DNA from: Dyadobacter soli
GTDB lineage: Bacteria; Bacteroidota; Bacteroidia; Cytophagales; Spirosomataceae
DNA length: 64,000 nt
Direction: 5' to 3'
Assembly: GCF_900101885.1 (NCBI RefSeq)
Contig: NZ_FNAN01000006.1
Coordinates: 62,001-126,000, forward strand
Part shown: one piece after another, positions 17,343-25,597 of the stretch
How the letters are laid out: every line of letters starts with the position of its first letter
Numbering within the stretch: position 1 is the stretch's first letter
The notes under the pieces: model-generated
The model's database searches: none
What the model saw: only the letters and a program-made list of their open reading frames with translations
Told to the model about the DNA's origin: nothing
Position numbers and translations under genes: made by a program

Positions 17343-18352
17343 TAAGCTTCGGCACCAACACCTACAAGCTCATGTTTCGCCAAAAACTCAGCGATCTGAA
17401 CCGCATTGGTAGCAGCGCCTTTACGCAGGTTATCCGCTACGATCCACAGGTTCAGCGTTTTAGGCTGAGATTCGTCGCGACGGATGCGGCCTACGAAAGT
17501 TTCGTCTTTGCCATGCGCCGTCAATGGCATCGGGTACAATGCATTTTTCGGATCGTCTTGTACAATTACGCCTTCGGTTTCGCTCAGGATCTGACGTACT
17601 TCGTCGAGGTCGTATTCGTTTTCGAACTCGATGTTAACTGCCTCAGAGTGACCGCCGATTGTCGGGATACGAACAGTTGTAGCAGTTACAGCAATGCTGT
17701 CGTCGCTCATGATCTTCTTCGTTTCGTTAGTCATCTTCATTTCCTCTTTGGTATAACCGTTGTCGAGGAACACGTCGATGTGCGGCAACACGTTAAGGTC
17801 GATCTGGTGCGGGTACACTTTGCCTTTGCTGTGGTCGCCTGCGCGCTCGGAGAACAATTGATCTACCGCCGCTTTGCCTGTTCCGGTTACCGATTGGTAA
17901 GTGGAAACAACCACACGCTTAATTTTATATTTTTTGTGCAAAGGATTCAGCACAACCACCATTTGAATGGTCGAGCAGTTCGGGTTTGCGATAATTTTGT
18001 CTTCTTTCGTCAGTTCGACTGCATTGATTTCCGGAACCACCAGTTTTTTGGTCGGGTCCATACGCCATGCCGAAGAGTTATCCACCACCGTGATGCCCGC
18101 TTCTGCGAATCTCGGTGCCAGTTCCAATGAAGTGCTACCGCCGGCCGAGAAGATCGCGATCTCCGGTTTGGCAGCAATCGCATCCTCGAAGCCGATCACC
18201 TTTATCTGTTTACCCTTGAATGTAACTTCCTTACCAACAGACCTTTCAGATGCGACGGCCAATAGCTCCGTCACCGGGAAATTACGCTCTTCGAGCACTT
18301 TGAGGATTTCGCCGCCCACCAGACCGGTAGCGCCTACTACTGCGATTTTCAT
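17342..18352 (-). CDS. asd: Aspartate-semialdehyde dehydrogenase
   Basis: From the ATG at 18352 the protein has 336 residues, the usual length. The N-terminal NADP-binding loop is AVVGATGLVGGEIL, and the active-site cysteine lies in NPNCSTIQMVVVL. The enzyme reduces aspartyl phosphate to aspartate semialdehyde for lysine, threonine, methionine and diaminopimelate synthesis. A longer frame reaches 18433, but its extra 27 residues are unlike the family and would begin upstream of the predicted transcription start. It is convergent with nuoD. Confidence 0.96.
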   Translation of the reverse strand: MKIAVVGATGLVGGEILKVLEERNFPVTELLAVASERSVGKEVTFKGKQIKVIGFEDAIAAKPEIAIFSAGGSTSLELAPRFAEAGITVVDNSSAWRMDPTKKLVVPEINAVELTKEDKIIANPNCSTIQMVVVLNPLHKKYKIKRVVVSTYQSVTGTGKAAVDQLFSERAGDHSKGKVYPHQIDLNVLPHIDVFLDNGYTKEEMKMTNETKKIMSDDSIAVTATTVRIPTIGGHSEAVNIEFENEYDLDEVRQILSETEGVIVQDDPKNALYPMPLTAHGKDETFVGRIRRDESQPKTLNLWIVADNLRKGAATNAVQIAEFLAKHELVGVGAEA

Positions 18353-18430
18353 TCTTGCATTAAGATTAAAAATGGATAGAATATGATTTACTCCCTGCAA
18401 ATGGCGTCTGCCACCCCGCAAAAAGTGCCG

Positions 18431-18438
18431 CAAATTTA
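18431..18438 (-). promoter_or_regulatory. Probable -7 box for asd
   Basis: TAAATTTG on the minus strand matches TAnnTTTG and would give a leader of about 70 nt before the asd start at 18352. No clear -33 element is seen. Confidence 0.4.
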
Positions 18439-18560
18439 CGCAGTTTTTTAGAATGATGCCGGAAATTCAACCATTAATGCATTAAAATTCAGTCGCAAAC
18501 GTCCAAAGCCGATATTTCAGAGCTGTTTTATAGGCTTTTGAAATTGTTAAATCCCGCCGA

Positions 18561-19145
18561 TTAATCATTGAAATTATACACACGCTCAGGCGTAATGCAC
18601 AGATCCAGCGCGATGTCATATTCGTCAATGTCCTCTATTTCTTGCACTTCCTCAAAAAACGAAAGGCCCATTTTAATGCATTCGGGGCGGGTTTGAGGTA
18701 GGAAACGATCATAATATCCGCCGCCGTAGCCCACACGGTAACCTTTGCGGTCAAACGCAAGGAGCGGAACGAGCACAATGTCGATTTCCTGCGGCTGTAT
18801 TTTTTCGGAAGTCAATGGGTCAGGTTCGGGTATTCTCCATTGATTGATAACCAAATTCGTATGTGGAGTCAGTAGATAGTGCTCCATTTCCCGTGTGCCG
18901 GGTATAATGTAAGGCGCTGCAATACGCATATTGGGGAATGAAACCCGGAACAGCTCAACAATATAAGACGTGTGTATCTCTCGCGAGCCTAGTTGGGGAA
19001 GAAAGGTATGAAGGGTTTTGAACTGATTGTTTTGGATAAATTTTTCAAGATTCTGCGCGATCAGGACGTTTTTTTCGATCAGCCAGTGCTCATCCGCCTC
19101 TTTTCTTTTTTGTAAAAATTCCTTGCGCAATGCGGCCTTTTTCAT
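18561..19145 (-). CDS. 5-formyltetrahydrofolate cyclo-ligase
   Basis: The 194-residue protein has the family's N-terminal basic helix (KKAALRKEFLQKRKE) and the ATP/substrate signature GYRVGYGGGYYDRFL. It converts 5-formyl-THF to 5,10-methenyl-THF with ATP, returning folate to the one-carbon pool in the cytoplasm. It is divergent from icd and monocistronic as far as can be seen. Confidence 0.94.
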   Translation of the reverse strand: MKKAALRKEFLQKRKEADEHWLIEKNVLIAQNLEKFIQNNQFKTLHTFLPQLGSREIHTSYIVELFRVSFPNMRIAAPYIIPGTREMEHYLLTPHTNLVINQWRIPEPDPLTSEKIQPQEIDIVLVPLLAFDRKGYRVGYGGGYYDRFLPQTRPECIKMGLSFFEEVQEIEDIDEYDIALDLCITPERVYNFND

Positions 19146-19261
19146 CGGGTACTGTCGTCTTTTTGGGATTGTAATCGGAGGAAATTTCGCCTTTTTATTC
19201 TATTGTTCGTACTTTCACGGTCTGATTTCAAAATCTTTAACTATTGTATAGAATTTAAGAC

Positions 19262-20473
19262 ATGAGCAAAATTAAAGTTGACAATCCCGTCGTAGAACTG
19301 GATGGCGATGAAATGACCCGCATCATCTGGAAATTTATCAAGGAAAAACTCATCCTGCCTTACATCGACGTAGATATCAAATACTACGATTTGGGCATCG
19401 AGTACCGCGACGAGACCAATGACCAGGTTACCATTGATGCTGCCAATGCAATCAGAGAATACGGCGTGGGTATCAAATGTGCAACCATCACTCCTGATGA
19501 AGACCGCGTAAAAGAATTCAACCTGAAACAAATGTGGAAATCGCCTAACGGAACCATCCGTAACATCCTCGATGGTACTGTGTTCCGTGAGCCGATCGTA
19601 ATGCAAAACGTGCCGCGCCTGGTTACCAACTGGACAGCGCCGATTATCGTAGGACGTCACGCATTCGGTGACCAATACCGCGCTACCGACTTTGTAGTAC
19701 CAGGAAAAGGTAAACTGACCATTAAATTCGAAGGCGAAGACGGACAAGTGATCGAGCACGAAGTGTACCAGTTCAAAGGTGCCGGTGTAGCGATGGGTAT
19801 GTACAACATCGACGAGTCGATCCGTGGCTTCGCACGCTCATGCTTCAACGTGGCTTTGGACAAAGGATGGCCTCTGTACCTTTCTACCAAAAACACCATC
19901 CTTAAAAAATACGACGGCCGCTTCAAGGATATCTTCCAGGAAGTGTACGAAAACGAATACAAAGGAAAAGTACATTACGAGCACCGTCTGATCGACGACA
20001 TGGTGGCTTCCGCATTGAAATGGGAAGGTAACTTCGTTTGGGCTTGTAAAAACTACGACGGTGACGTTCAGTCGGATACCGTTGCGCAAGGCTTTGGTTC
20101 ACTGGGTCTTATGACTTCAACATTGGTTACCCCAGACGGCAAAGTAATGGAAGCTGAGGCAGCACACGGAACGGTGACACGTCACTACCGCGAGCACCAG
20201 AAAGGTAAGCCAACTTCCACTAACCCAATCGCTTCCATCTTCGCATGGACACGCGGTCTGGCGTTCCGTGGTAAGCTGGACAACAACCAGCCGCTGATCG
20301 ATTTCGCTAACGCTTTGGAAAAAGTGTGTATCGAAACTGTGGAAGGTGGGCAAATGACAAAAGATTTGGCGATCGGCCTACACGGAAACGATGTGAAACA
20401 CGGTGAGCACTACCTGTACACAGAAGAGTTCCTGGAAGCTATCGACACCAATTTGAAGGCTGCATTAGCATAA
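19262..20473 (+). CDS. icd: NADP-dependent isocitrate dehydrogenase (eukaryotic-type)
   Basis: The 403-residue protein resembles mitochondrial/cytosolic NADP-IDH (type II) rather than the E. coli enzyme. Recognisable parts are [13 protein letters not shown] at the start, the substrate loop [19 protein letters not shown], and [14 protein letters not shown] near residue 305, which contacts NADP. It performs oxidative decarboxylation of isocitrate to 2-oxoglutarate in the TCA cycle. Codon choice is strongly biased (for example many AAC, GGT and CTG codons), as expected for a highly expressed gene. A terminator follows at 20495. Confidence 0.97.
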   Translation: MSKIKVDNPVVELDGDEMTRIIWKFIKEKLILPYIDVDIKYYDLGIEYRDETNDQVTIDAANAIREYGVGIKCATITPDEDRVKEFNLKQMWKSPNGTIRNILDGTVFREPIVMQNVPRLVTNWTAPIIVGRHAFGDQYRATDFVVPGKGKLTIKFEGEDGQVIEHEVYQFKGAGVAMGMYNIDESIRGFARSCFNVALDKGWPLYLSTKNTILKKYDGRFKDIFQEVYENEYKGKVHYEHRLIDDMVASALKWEGNFVWACKNYDGDVQSDTVAQGFGSLGLMTSTLVTPDGKVMEAEAAHGTVTRHYREHQKGKPTSTNPIASIFAWTRGLAFRGKLDNNQPLIDFANALEKVCIETVEGGQMTKDLAIGLHGNDVKHGEHYLYTEEFLEAIDTNLKAALA

Positions 20474-20494
20474 TAGCCACATTTAGTGGTACAA

Positions 20495-20530
20495 AGCCAT
20501 CGGTTTCGCAAGAAGCCGGTGGCTTTTTTT
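20495..20530 (+). terminator. Rho-independent terminator of icd
   Basis: Arms AGCCATCGG (20495-20503) and CCGGTGGCT (20516-20524), with one G-T pair, enclose 12 nt and run into seven T. This places the real start of the next gene downstream. Confidence 0.9.
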
Positions 20531-20590
20531 GTGGCGGGCATTATTTTGATATATATTACTAGGAATGTGCTTAACAAACCCGACCTGCTA

Positions 20591-21835
20591 ATGAAACTTT
20601 TCTACATAGGAACCGTGCTCATCATGCTGACCGTGAATGGTTTGCAGGCCGGAAACTATGTTGCATTCCCGCAAGTCGCAGTTCAGGACACCGTTGCCGC
20701 CGCGGATTCCGCGCAGAAAGTGATGCAAAAAGACCTGATCGACGTGCTCAGGAAGTGGAAATCGAAGGACAAATCGGATTCCGTGCGTGTTCCGAAGATC
20801 AAATCAGGAAAACCGATCTTTTCCCTTGTACCTGCCGGCGGGTATACGCTATCCTCCGGTCTCACCGGCTCGCTCAATGCGAACATCGCATTTTATACCA
20901 GCAGTCCCAAAACGACAAACATTTCCAGCATTACCACCAATTTCATTTATACCGAATACAAGCAAATGACGATCCCCGTTCAGGCGAATATCTGGACGCG
21001 GAATAATGACTACAATTTCGTGGTCGATTGGCGGTTTTTTAAATATCCGCAGGATACGTACGGCTTGGGTATGGATTCCAAAATCAGGGATGCTACTAAT
21101 TTGAAATACAAGCATTTGCGGCTGCATCAGACCGTTTTGAAGCGGATAGGAAAATCGTTTTTCGTTGGATTAGGCTTTGCTTACGACAAAAGGTGGCAAA
21201 TCATGCAAACGGACAAGGAGGAAAAGCTCAATCAGGATGTTAAGGACTATGGCCTGGGCAACAAATCGTCGTCGGTGGGCCCGCTCGTTACCGTCGCCTA
21301 CGACAGCCGCACCAACTCCATTAACCCTTTAAAAGGATTTTACAGCAACGTTCAGTTCCGCCCGAACATGACCGCGCTCGGCAGCACCAACAACTGGCAA
21401 TCGGTCGTAATCGATGTGCGCCGCTACTTTAATCTGCCCCACGGCAGCCAAAACACCCTGGCATTCTGGAACTACAATTGGCTTACCATCGGCAAGCCGC
21501 CCTACCTTGACCTCCCGGCCACCGGCTGGGACCCAACTAATAATATCGGCCGGGGCTACATCCAGGGCCGTTTCCGCAGCAACAATCTGCTCTACTTCGA
21601 ATCAGAATACCGATTCGCATTAACCAAAAACGGCCTTTTCGGCGGCGTACTCTTCGCCAATGCGCAGAGCGTTTCCGACTGGCCCTCGAAAAGCTTCCGA
21701 AAAATCGCCCCTGCGGGGGGCTTAGGCATCCGCATTAAAGTGAATAAGACCTCGGGCGCGAACATTGCCATTGACTATGGGTTTGGAATGGATGGGTCAA
21801 GGGGTTTGTTTGTGAATTTGGGGGAGGTGTTTTGA
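20591..21835 (+). CDS. BamA/TamA-family outer-membrane beta-barrel protein
   Basis: From the ATG at 20591 the protein has 414 residues, beginning with a signal peptide (MKLFYIGTVLIMLTVNGLQA). The C-terminal two thirds show alternating hydrophobic/polar strands with bacterial surface antigen (D15) features: TVAYDSRTNSINPLKGFYS, GRGYIQGRFRSNNLLYFESE and a terminal strand GSRGLFVNLGEVF ending in Phe, typical of BAM substrates. No POTRA domains are evident. A frame open to a GTG at 20486 would overlap the icd terminator and is rejected. Cargo or function is unknown. Confidence 0.85.
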   Translation: MKLFYIGTVLIMLTVNGLQAGNYVAFPQVAVQDTVAAADSAQKVMQKDLIDVLRKWKSKDKSDSVRVPKIKSGKPIFSLVPAGGYTLSSGLTGSLNANIAFYTSSPKTTNISSITTNFIYTEYKQMTIPVQANIWTRNNDYNFVVDWRFFKYPQDTYGLGMDSKIRDATNLKYKHLRLHQTVLKRIGKSFFVGLGFAYDKRWQIMQTDKEEKLNQDVKDYGLGNKSSSVGPLVTVAYDSRTNSINPLKGFYSNVQFRPNMTALGSTNNWQSVVIDVRRYFNLPHGSQNTLAFWNYNWLTIGKPPYLDLPATGWDPTNNIGRGYIQGRFRSNNLLYFESEYRFALTKNGLFGGVLFANAQSVSDWPSKSFRKIAPAGGLGIRIKVNKTSGANIAIDYGFGMDGSRGLFVNLGEVF

Positions 21836-21839
21836 CGGG

Positions 21840-21870
21840 TTGACGATGAGCCCAAAGTGCATTATATTTG
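21840..21870 (+). promoter_or_regulatory. Promoter of the ATPase/TOPRIM/antitoxin operon
   Basis: TTG at 21840-21842 and TATATTTG at 21863-21870 are separated by 20 nt, matching the Bacteroidota -33/-7 pattern (TTTG or TTG, then TAnnTTTG). Transcription would begin near 21877, about 13 nt before the ATPase start codon. It begins directly after the stop codon of the preceding barrel gene. Confidence 0.6.
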
Positions 21871-21889
21871 AGAGCTTTACATCGAGAAA

Positions 21890-23035
21890 ATGCTCAAATC
21901 CATTGAAATTAAGAACTTCCGGAATCTCAGGCACGTCAGCATTGAGCGGCTGGGTCGTGTCAATTTGATTATTGGTAGGAATAATACGGGCAAGACAAGT
22001 TTTTTGGAGAGCCTACGTGTTCTTTTACAAAGTGGATTTGATAATACTGTGGAAAAGATCCTGATAGCTCGGCAGGAACGGTATAAGAGTTTCCGGGAAC
22101 TTTCAATTCAAATTGAGGAATTAGCTGGTCTTTTTTACGGACGAGAAGGCGGATTTAGCGAGGAAGAAAAGATTGAGATTCTGGCAGAAACTGAAAACAC
22201 TTTATTACCAATTGGATTTGGGCTTCGTTTTGTGAGATATCGAGAGCAACACGTTGATTTCGGAGACACCGACGTCCCTGAAATTTTTGCCAACCTGATC
22301 ACCAAGGCATACAAAATGAAAGTGGAAGCGCCGGTTCAGTCCAGTGACGGAAGAATCGGTCTTGAAATAACCACTGATCAGGACAAATACATTCGTTCGT
22401 TACACGAGAACGATGTGTTGGATGCAATTGCGTTGAACTGGCTGTCGGGCCGCCGAACTGATGCTTGTAATTTTATATCCGCGGTAAATGCCGTTGATGA
22501 TAGTGATCTGGACATCTGGTGGGCAAAAATTGCATTGACGGAAGGAGAAGATATTGCAGTAAGTGCCTTGCAGGCGGTAGAGCCCGGAGTCGAAAGAATA
22601 TCTCAAATAAAAGAATTGCAGGACGATGACACCCGATTTGTTGTCCGGCTCAACGGCCATCGGAAGCCAGTACCGTTGAGATCAATGGGAGATGGCATAA
22701 ACCGCATATTAACATTGGTACTTGCCATGATTAGTAGTTCAGGCGGATACCTTTTGATAGACGAATTTGAAAATGGCCTACATTACTCTGTCCAACAAGA
22801 TCTTTGGAAGATTATTTTTCAGTTGGCCGAAAAGTTAAACATACAAGTATTTGCCACCACCCACAGTAGTGATACTATTGGTGCTTTTGAAAGTATAGTA
22901 AATAAAGACGTATCCAATCCACTCAGCGGACTTCTAATAAAGCTTGAAAACATCGATGATAATATCGAATCACTTGTTTTCGAGCCGGACGAGTTAAAAG
23001 TCATAAAAGATAATCACATTGAAGTCCGCAGATGA
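21890..23035 (+). CDS. OLD/ABC-like AAA ATPase (first gene of an ATPase-TOPRIM pair)
   Basis: The 381-residue protein starts with the RecF/OLD-like phrase MLKSIEIKNFRNLRHVSI. Walker A is GRNNTGKT at residues 29-36. An ABC-signature-like RSMGDGINRILTLVLAM precedes Walker B YLLIDEFENGLH near residue 290, and a switch histidine lies in ATTHSSDTIGAF near 325. The middle third is a poorly conserved helical insert. Its stop codon overlaps the start of the TOPRIM gene (ATGA at 23032-23035), so the two are translationally coupled. Such ATPases pair with TOPRIM nucleases in OLD, Gabija and PARIS defence systems. A defence role here is inference. Confidence 0.88.
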   Translation: MLKSIEIKNFRNLRHVSIERLGRVNLIIGRNNTGKTSFLESLRVLLQSGFDNTVEKILIARQERYKSFRELSIQIEELAGLFYGREGGFSEEEKIEILAETENTLLPIGFGLRFVRYREQHVDFGDTDVPEIFANLITKAYKMKVEAPVQSSDGRIGLEITTDQDKYIRSLHENDVLDAIALNWLSGRRTDACNFISAVNAVDDSDLDIWWAKIALTEGEDIAVSALQAVEPGVERISQIKELQDDDTRFVVRLNGHRKPVPLRSMGDGINRILTLVLAMISSSGGYLLIDEFENGLHYSVQQDLWKIIFQLAEKLNIQVFATTHSSDTIGAFESIVNKDVSNPLSGLLIKLENIDDNIESLVFEPDELKVIKDNHIEVRR

Positions 23036-23664
23036 GCTATCAAAAATCCCAAAGCAAAGCTTCCCATCTTTTGGTAGAGGGAAGGGATGATCTTCATGTC
23101 GTAAACGCTATTTGCAGCCGCTATCAACTACCTGGATCCTTCGAGATAATATCTTGTGAAGGAATAAATAACCTACTTAATCAAATTCCAATCTTGATTA
23201 AATTGAAGGAGCGACGGTTGGGCATTCTGCTGGATGCAGATGTTGATTTGGGCAAGCGATGGCAGCAATTGGAAAATCTGCTATTGCCTCTCGGATACAA
23301 CATTCCATCCAATCCCGATTCCAAGGGCACCATCATTCATTCATCTGCTAATTCTTGTATCGTTGGTATTTGGCTTATGCCGGATAATCGTGCTTCTGGA
23401 ATGATCGAAGATTTCGTACGGCTCCTGATTCCACGCGAGGATTTGCTATTGCCTTACGCAGAGAAGGTTCTGTCAAATATCGGAACCGCGGATGTTTCGA
23501 AGTTTAGAGCCGCTCATCGTTCGAAGGCTTTAATACATACTTGGCTAGCTTGGCAGGAAATACCAGGAGTGCCAATGGGACAGGCGATTACAAAGTCTTA
23601 TCTAGATTACAATCAAGATTTGTGTCTCTGTTTTGTCAATTGGCTTAACACGTTGTTTAATTGA
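23032..23664 (+). CDS. DUF3226-like TOPRIM-fold protein, partner of the ATPase
   Basis: The 210-residue protein shows TOPRIM motifs: LLVEGRDD with the catalytic-type Glu at residue 16, and GILLDADVD with the acidic cluster at 68-72. A helical C-terminal half follows, with SGMIEDFVRLLI near 122-133 and AAHRSKALIHTWLAW. This matches the DUF3226 type of stand-alone TOPRIM protein as I recall it; the family name would need a profile search. It overlaps the upstream ATPase by 4 nt. The likely role is the effector or nuclease half of a two-gene complex, but activity cannot be read from sequence. Confidence 0.8.
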   Translation: MSYQKSQSKASHLLVEGRDDLHVVNAICSRYQLPGSFEIISCEGINNLLNQIPILIKLKERRLGILLDADVDLGKRWQQLENLLLPLGYNIPSNPDSKGTIIHSSANSCIVGIWLMPDNRASGMIEDFVRLLIPREDLLLPYAEKVLSNIGTADVSKFRAAHRSKALIHTWLAWQEIPGVPMGQAITKSYLDYNQDLCLCFVNWLNTLFN

Positions 23665-23676
23665 CTCTTAGATTTC

Positions 23677-23886
23677 ATGATACTAAACGCACAAATAATA
23701 GAGGAGAACGGAAAGCCTAAATTCGCCCTTTTGCCTATTGGCGAGTACGAGGCGCTGTTAAGTGAATTGTCAGAATTTGATAGTCTCGAAGATCTTTCAG
23801 ATTATTTAATTGCCGTAAAGGCCAAAGCAGAAAACCAGACTTGGCACAGCCTGGAAGAGGTTAAGAAGCAACTGGGAATCGACTAG
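23677..23886 (+). CDS. Phd/RelB-type antitoxin-like protein without a toxin
   Basis: This 69-residue protein reads like the small antitoxins that start by naming a self-binding strand: AQIIEENGKPKFALLPIGEY, then an acidic helix (LSEFDSLEDLSDYLIAVKAK) and the end EEVKKQLGID. Antitoxins of this type normally sit directly before a RelE/ParE toxin. None follows: rtcB ends convergently 2 nt later. It begins 12 nt after the TOPRIM gene and probably shares its transcript. It may be a remnant or a third component of the ATPase-TOPRIM system. Confidence 0.7.
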   Translation: MILNAQIIEENGKPKFALLPIGEYEALLSELSEFDSLEDLSDYLIAVKAKAENQTWHSLEEVKKQLGID

Positions 23887-23888
23887 CT

Positions 23889-25415
23889 TCAATCCTCCCG
23901 CCCTTCCTTCCGATTCGCATCCGCCATCCGTACAATCTTGGGTGAGAACCTGGCCAGTACGTGCACGAGCTCCGACTGCGCCGAAATCACATCTTCAATA
24001 TTCTTGTAAACCATCGGCGACTCATCTAAATCTCCGCCAATTAGCTGAATACCATTGTCTTGTAAAATCTTATTCATCTGGCTCCGTGTGGTGGTCGTGA
24101 ACGCTTTCGTGCGTGAGAGCAGGCGGCCGGCACCGTGCGAGGCGGAACTGATCGAGGCGGCATTCGCTTTTCCGCGGATGACGTAGCCGGGCTGGGCCAT
24201 GGAGCCGGGGATAATGCCGAGTTCGTCGGAGCCGGCGGGGGTGGCGCCTTTGCGGTGGACGATTACTTCGCGGCCGTCGGCTAGTTGCTCTTTCCAAGCG
24301 AAATTGTGGTGGTTTTCGATGATTTTCAATGGCTTCTCGCCCAGCGATTTGGCCATTTTGTTGTGGATTTCGTGGTGGTTGGCTGAGGCGTAGTCGCCCG
24401 CGAGGTTCATCGCGATCCAGTATTCCTGGCCTTCTTCGGTGTTCAGGTCGAGCCAAGCGAGGTGGGCGGCTTGTTTGGGCAGCACCGTTTTTTGCATGGC
24501 TAACTTGGAATAATAATTGGCCACATTGCCGCCGAAACCCCGGGAGCCGGAATGCGAGAGCAAAGAGAGATATTCGCCTTTGGGTAAATTCAAAAGCGGA
24601 TCGTTTTCGAATACTTCTACAATGCCCCACTCTACGAAATGGTTGCCGGTACCCGACGTGCCAAGCTGCCGGTAAGCTTTGTCCTTCAATGAGCGAATGG
24701 TCTTGGTGGCTTCCCATTCGGCCTGATCCATAATGCTCTCATCGTATTTACGCGCCGTTTCGCCGCCCATTCCGAATTTGGTATTTTCGGTAAGGATCTT
24801 TTTGAGGAAATGCGGCTCGCGTTTGAGGTAGTCGGTGGGAATGTCGAAAACGGACATACACATGCGGCAGGCAATATCGACGCCTACGGCATAGGGGATC
24901 ACTTTGTCGGCTTCTGTGGCGAGTACGCCGCCGATAGGTAATCCATAACCTTGGTGTGCATCGGGCATTAATGCGCCAGCGACCGATATGGGTAAGCTAA
25001 CGGCGGTTTCCATTTGTGCTAATGCGCCTTCTTCGATGTGCTCCTTGCCGAAAACGGCGTAATGCAGGTTGTCCTCGCGGAGGTTGAATGCAGTCTTCTT
25101 TTGAGGCTCTTTTTCTTCCAGCGTAAGCACGGCTTCTTCATTATAGATGAGCTCCTTGCCCGCATCGGTCAGCGGAATTTCTGTTCCGGCTTTTTTTAGG
25201 TCAAAAACGGTTTTGGCGAGGTTAGTGACCTTATTTTTCGAATAAGCGTACTTTTTCGGGTCGTTCAGCATCTTGACAAGCATGAGAAGCACCTTTTCTT
25301 TTGGGTATTTCGCACGTTCGTGCAGTCCATTCGCCACGCGGAGGAATGCGGCATGCAGGCTTTCAGGCACATTGGCCAGATAGTTGATTTCTTCAATAGT
25401 GATTGGTGTGTCCAT
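23889..25415 (-). CDS. rtcB: RNA-splicing ligase RtcB family protein
   Basis: From the ATG at 25415 the protein has 508 residues, slightly longer than E. coli RtcB. Family motifs are visible: MPDAHQGYGLPIGGV, VGVDIACRMC (metal ligands; canonical form is GVDIGCGM), GTSGTGNHFVEWG, and SASHGAGRLLSR, which contains the histidine that is guanylylated. RtcB joins 3'-phosphate and 5'-OH RNA ends with GTP and Mn2+. The substituted metal-loop residues suggest a divergent subfamily. The frame is open 11 residues upstream, but MDTPITIEEI is the family-like start. No rtcA or RtcR is near. Confidence 0.92.
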   Translation of the reverse strand: MDTPITIEEINYLANVPESLHAAFLRVANGLHERAKYPKEKVLLMLVKMLNDPKKYAYSKNKVTNLAKTVFDLKKAGTEIPLTDAGKELIYNEEAVLTLEEKEPQKKTAFNLREDNLHYAVFGKEHIEEGALAQMETAVSLPISVAGALMPDAHQGYGLPIGGVLATEADKVIPYAVGVDIACRMCMSVFDIPTDYLKREPHFLKKILTENTKFGMGGETARKYDESIMDQAEWEATKTIRSLKDKAYRQLGTSGTGNHFVEWGIVEVFENDPLLNLPKGEYLSLLSHSGSRGFGGNVANYYSKLAMQKTVLPKQAAHLAWLDLNTEEGQEYWIAMNLAGDYASANHHEIHNKMAKSLGEKPLKIIENHHNFAWKEQLADGREVIVHRKGATPAGSDELGIIPGSMAQPGYVIRGKANAASISSASHGAGRLLSRTKAFTTTTRSQMNKILQDNGIQLIGGDLDESPMVYKNIEDVISAQSELVHVLARFSPKIVRMADANRKEGRED

Positions 25416-25532
25416 AAACAAATATCGTTGAATGTGCCGCCATTTCAAGCAGACAGGCTTTGCCGCCTGCTAAATCGCGCGAAGCCATTAAATCTTTCTT
25501 GACATAATACAATGCAACTGTTAAAAAACCCG

Positions 25533-25540
25533 TACCTTTG
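25533..25540 (+). promoter_or_regulatory. Probable -7 box for the aspartate aminotransferase gene
   Basis: TACCTTTG matches TAnnTTTG and lies 57 nt before the start codon. No -33 TTTG with normal spacing is visible. Confidence 0.4.
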
Positions 25541-25597
25541 CGGGCAATTTGTTGATACAGTTCGCAGTACCTTCTTTAACTTAATTAAAACGTTGCA

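Noticed and set aside
18353-18433. Upstream extension of asd by 27 residues
   Set aside because: It would begin before the predicted transcription start, and the family begins at the NADP-binding loop.
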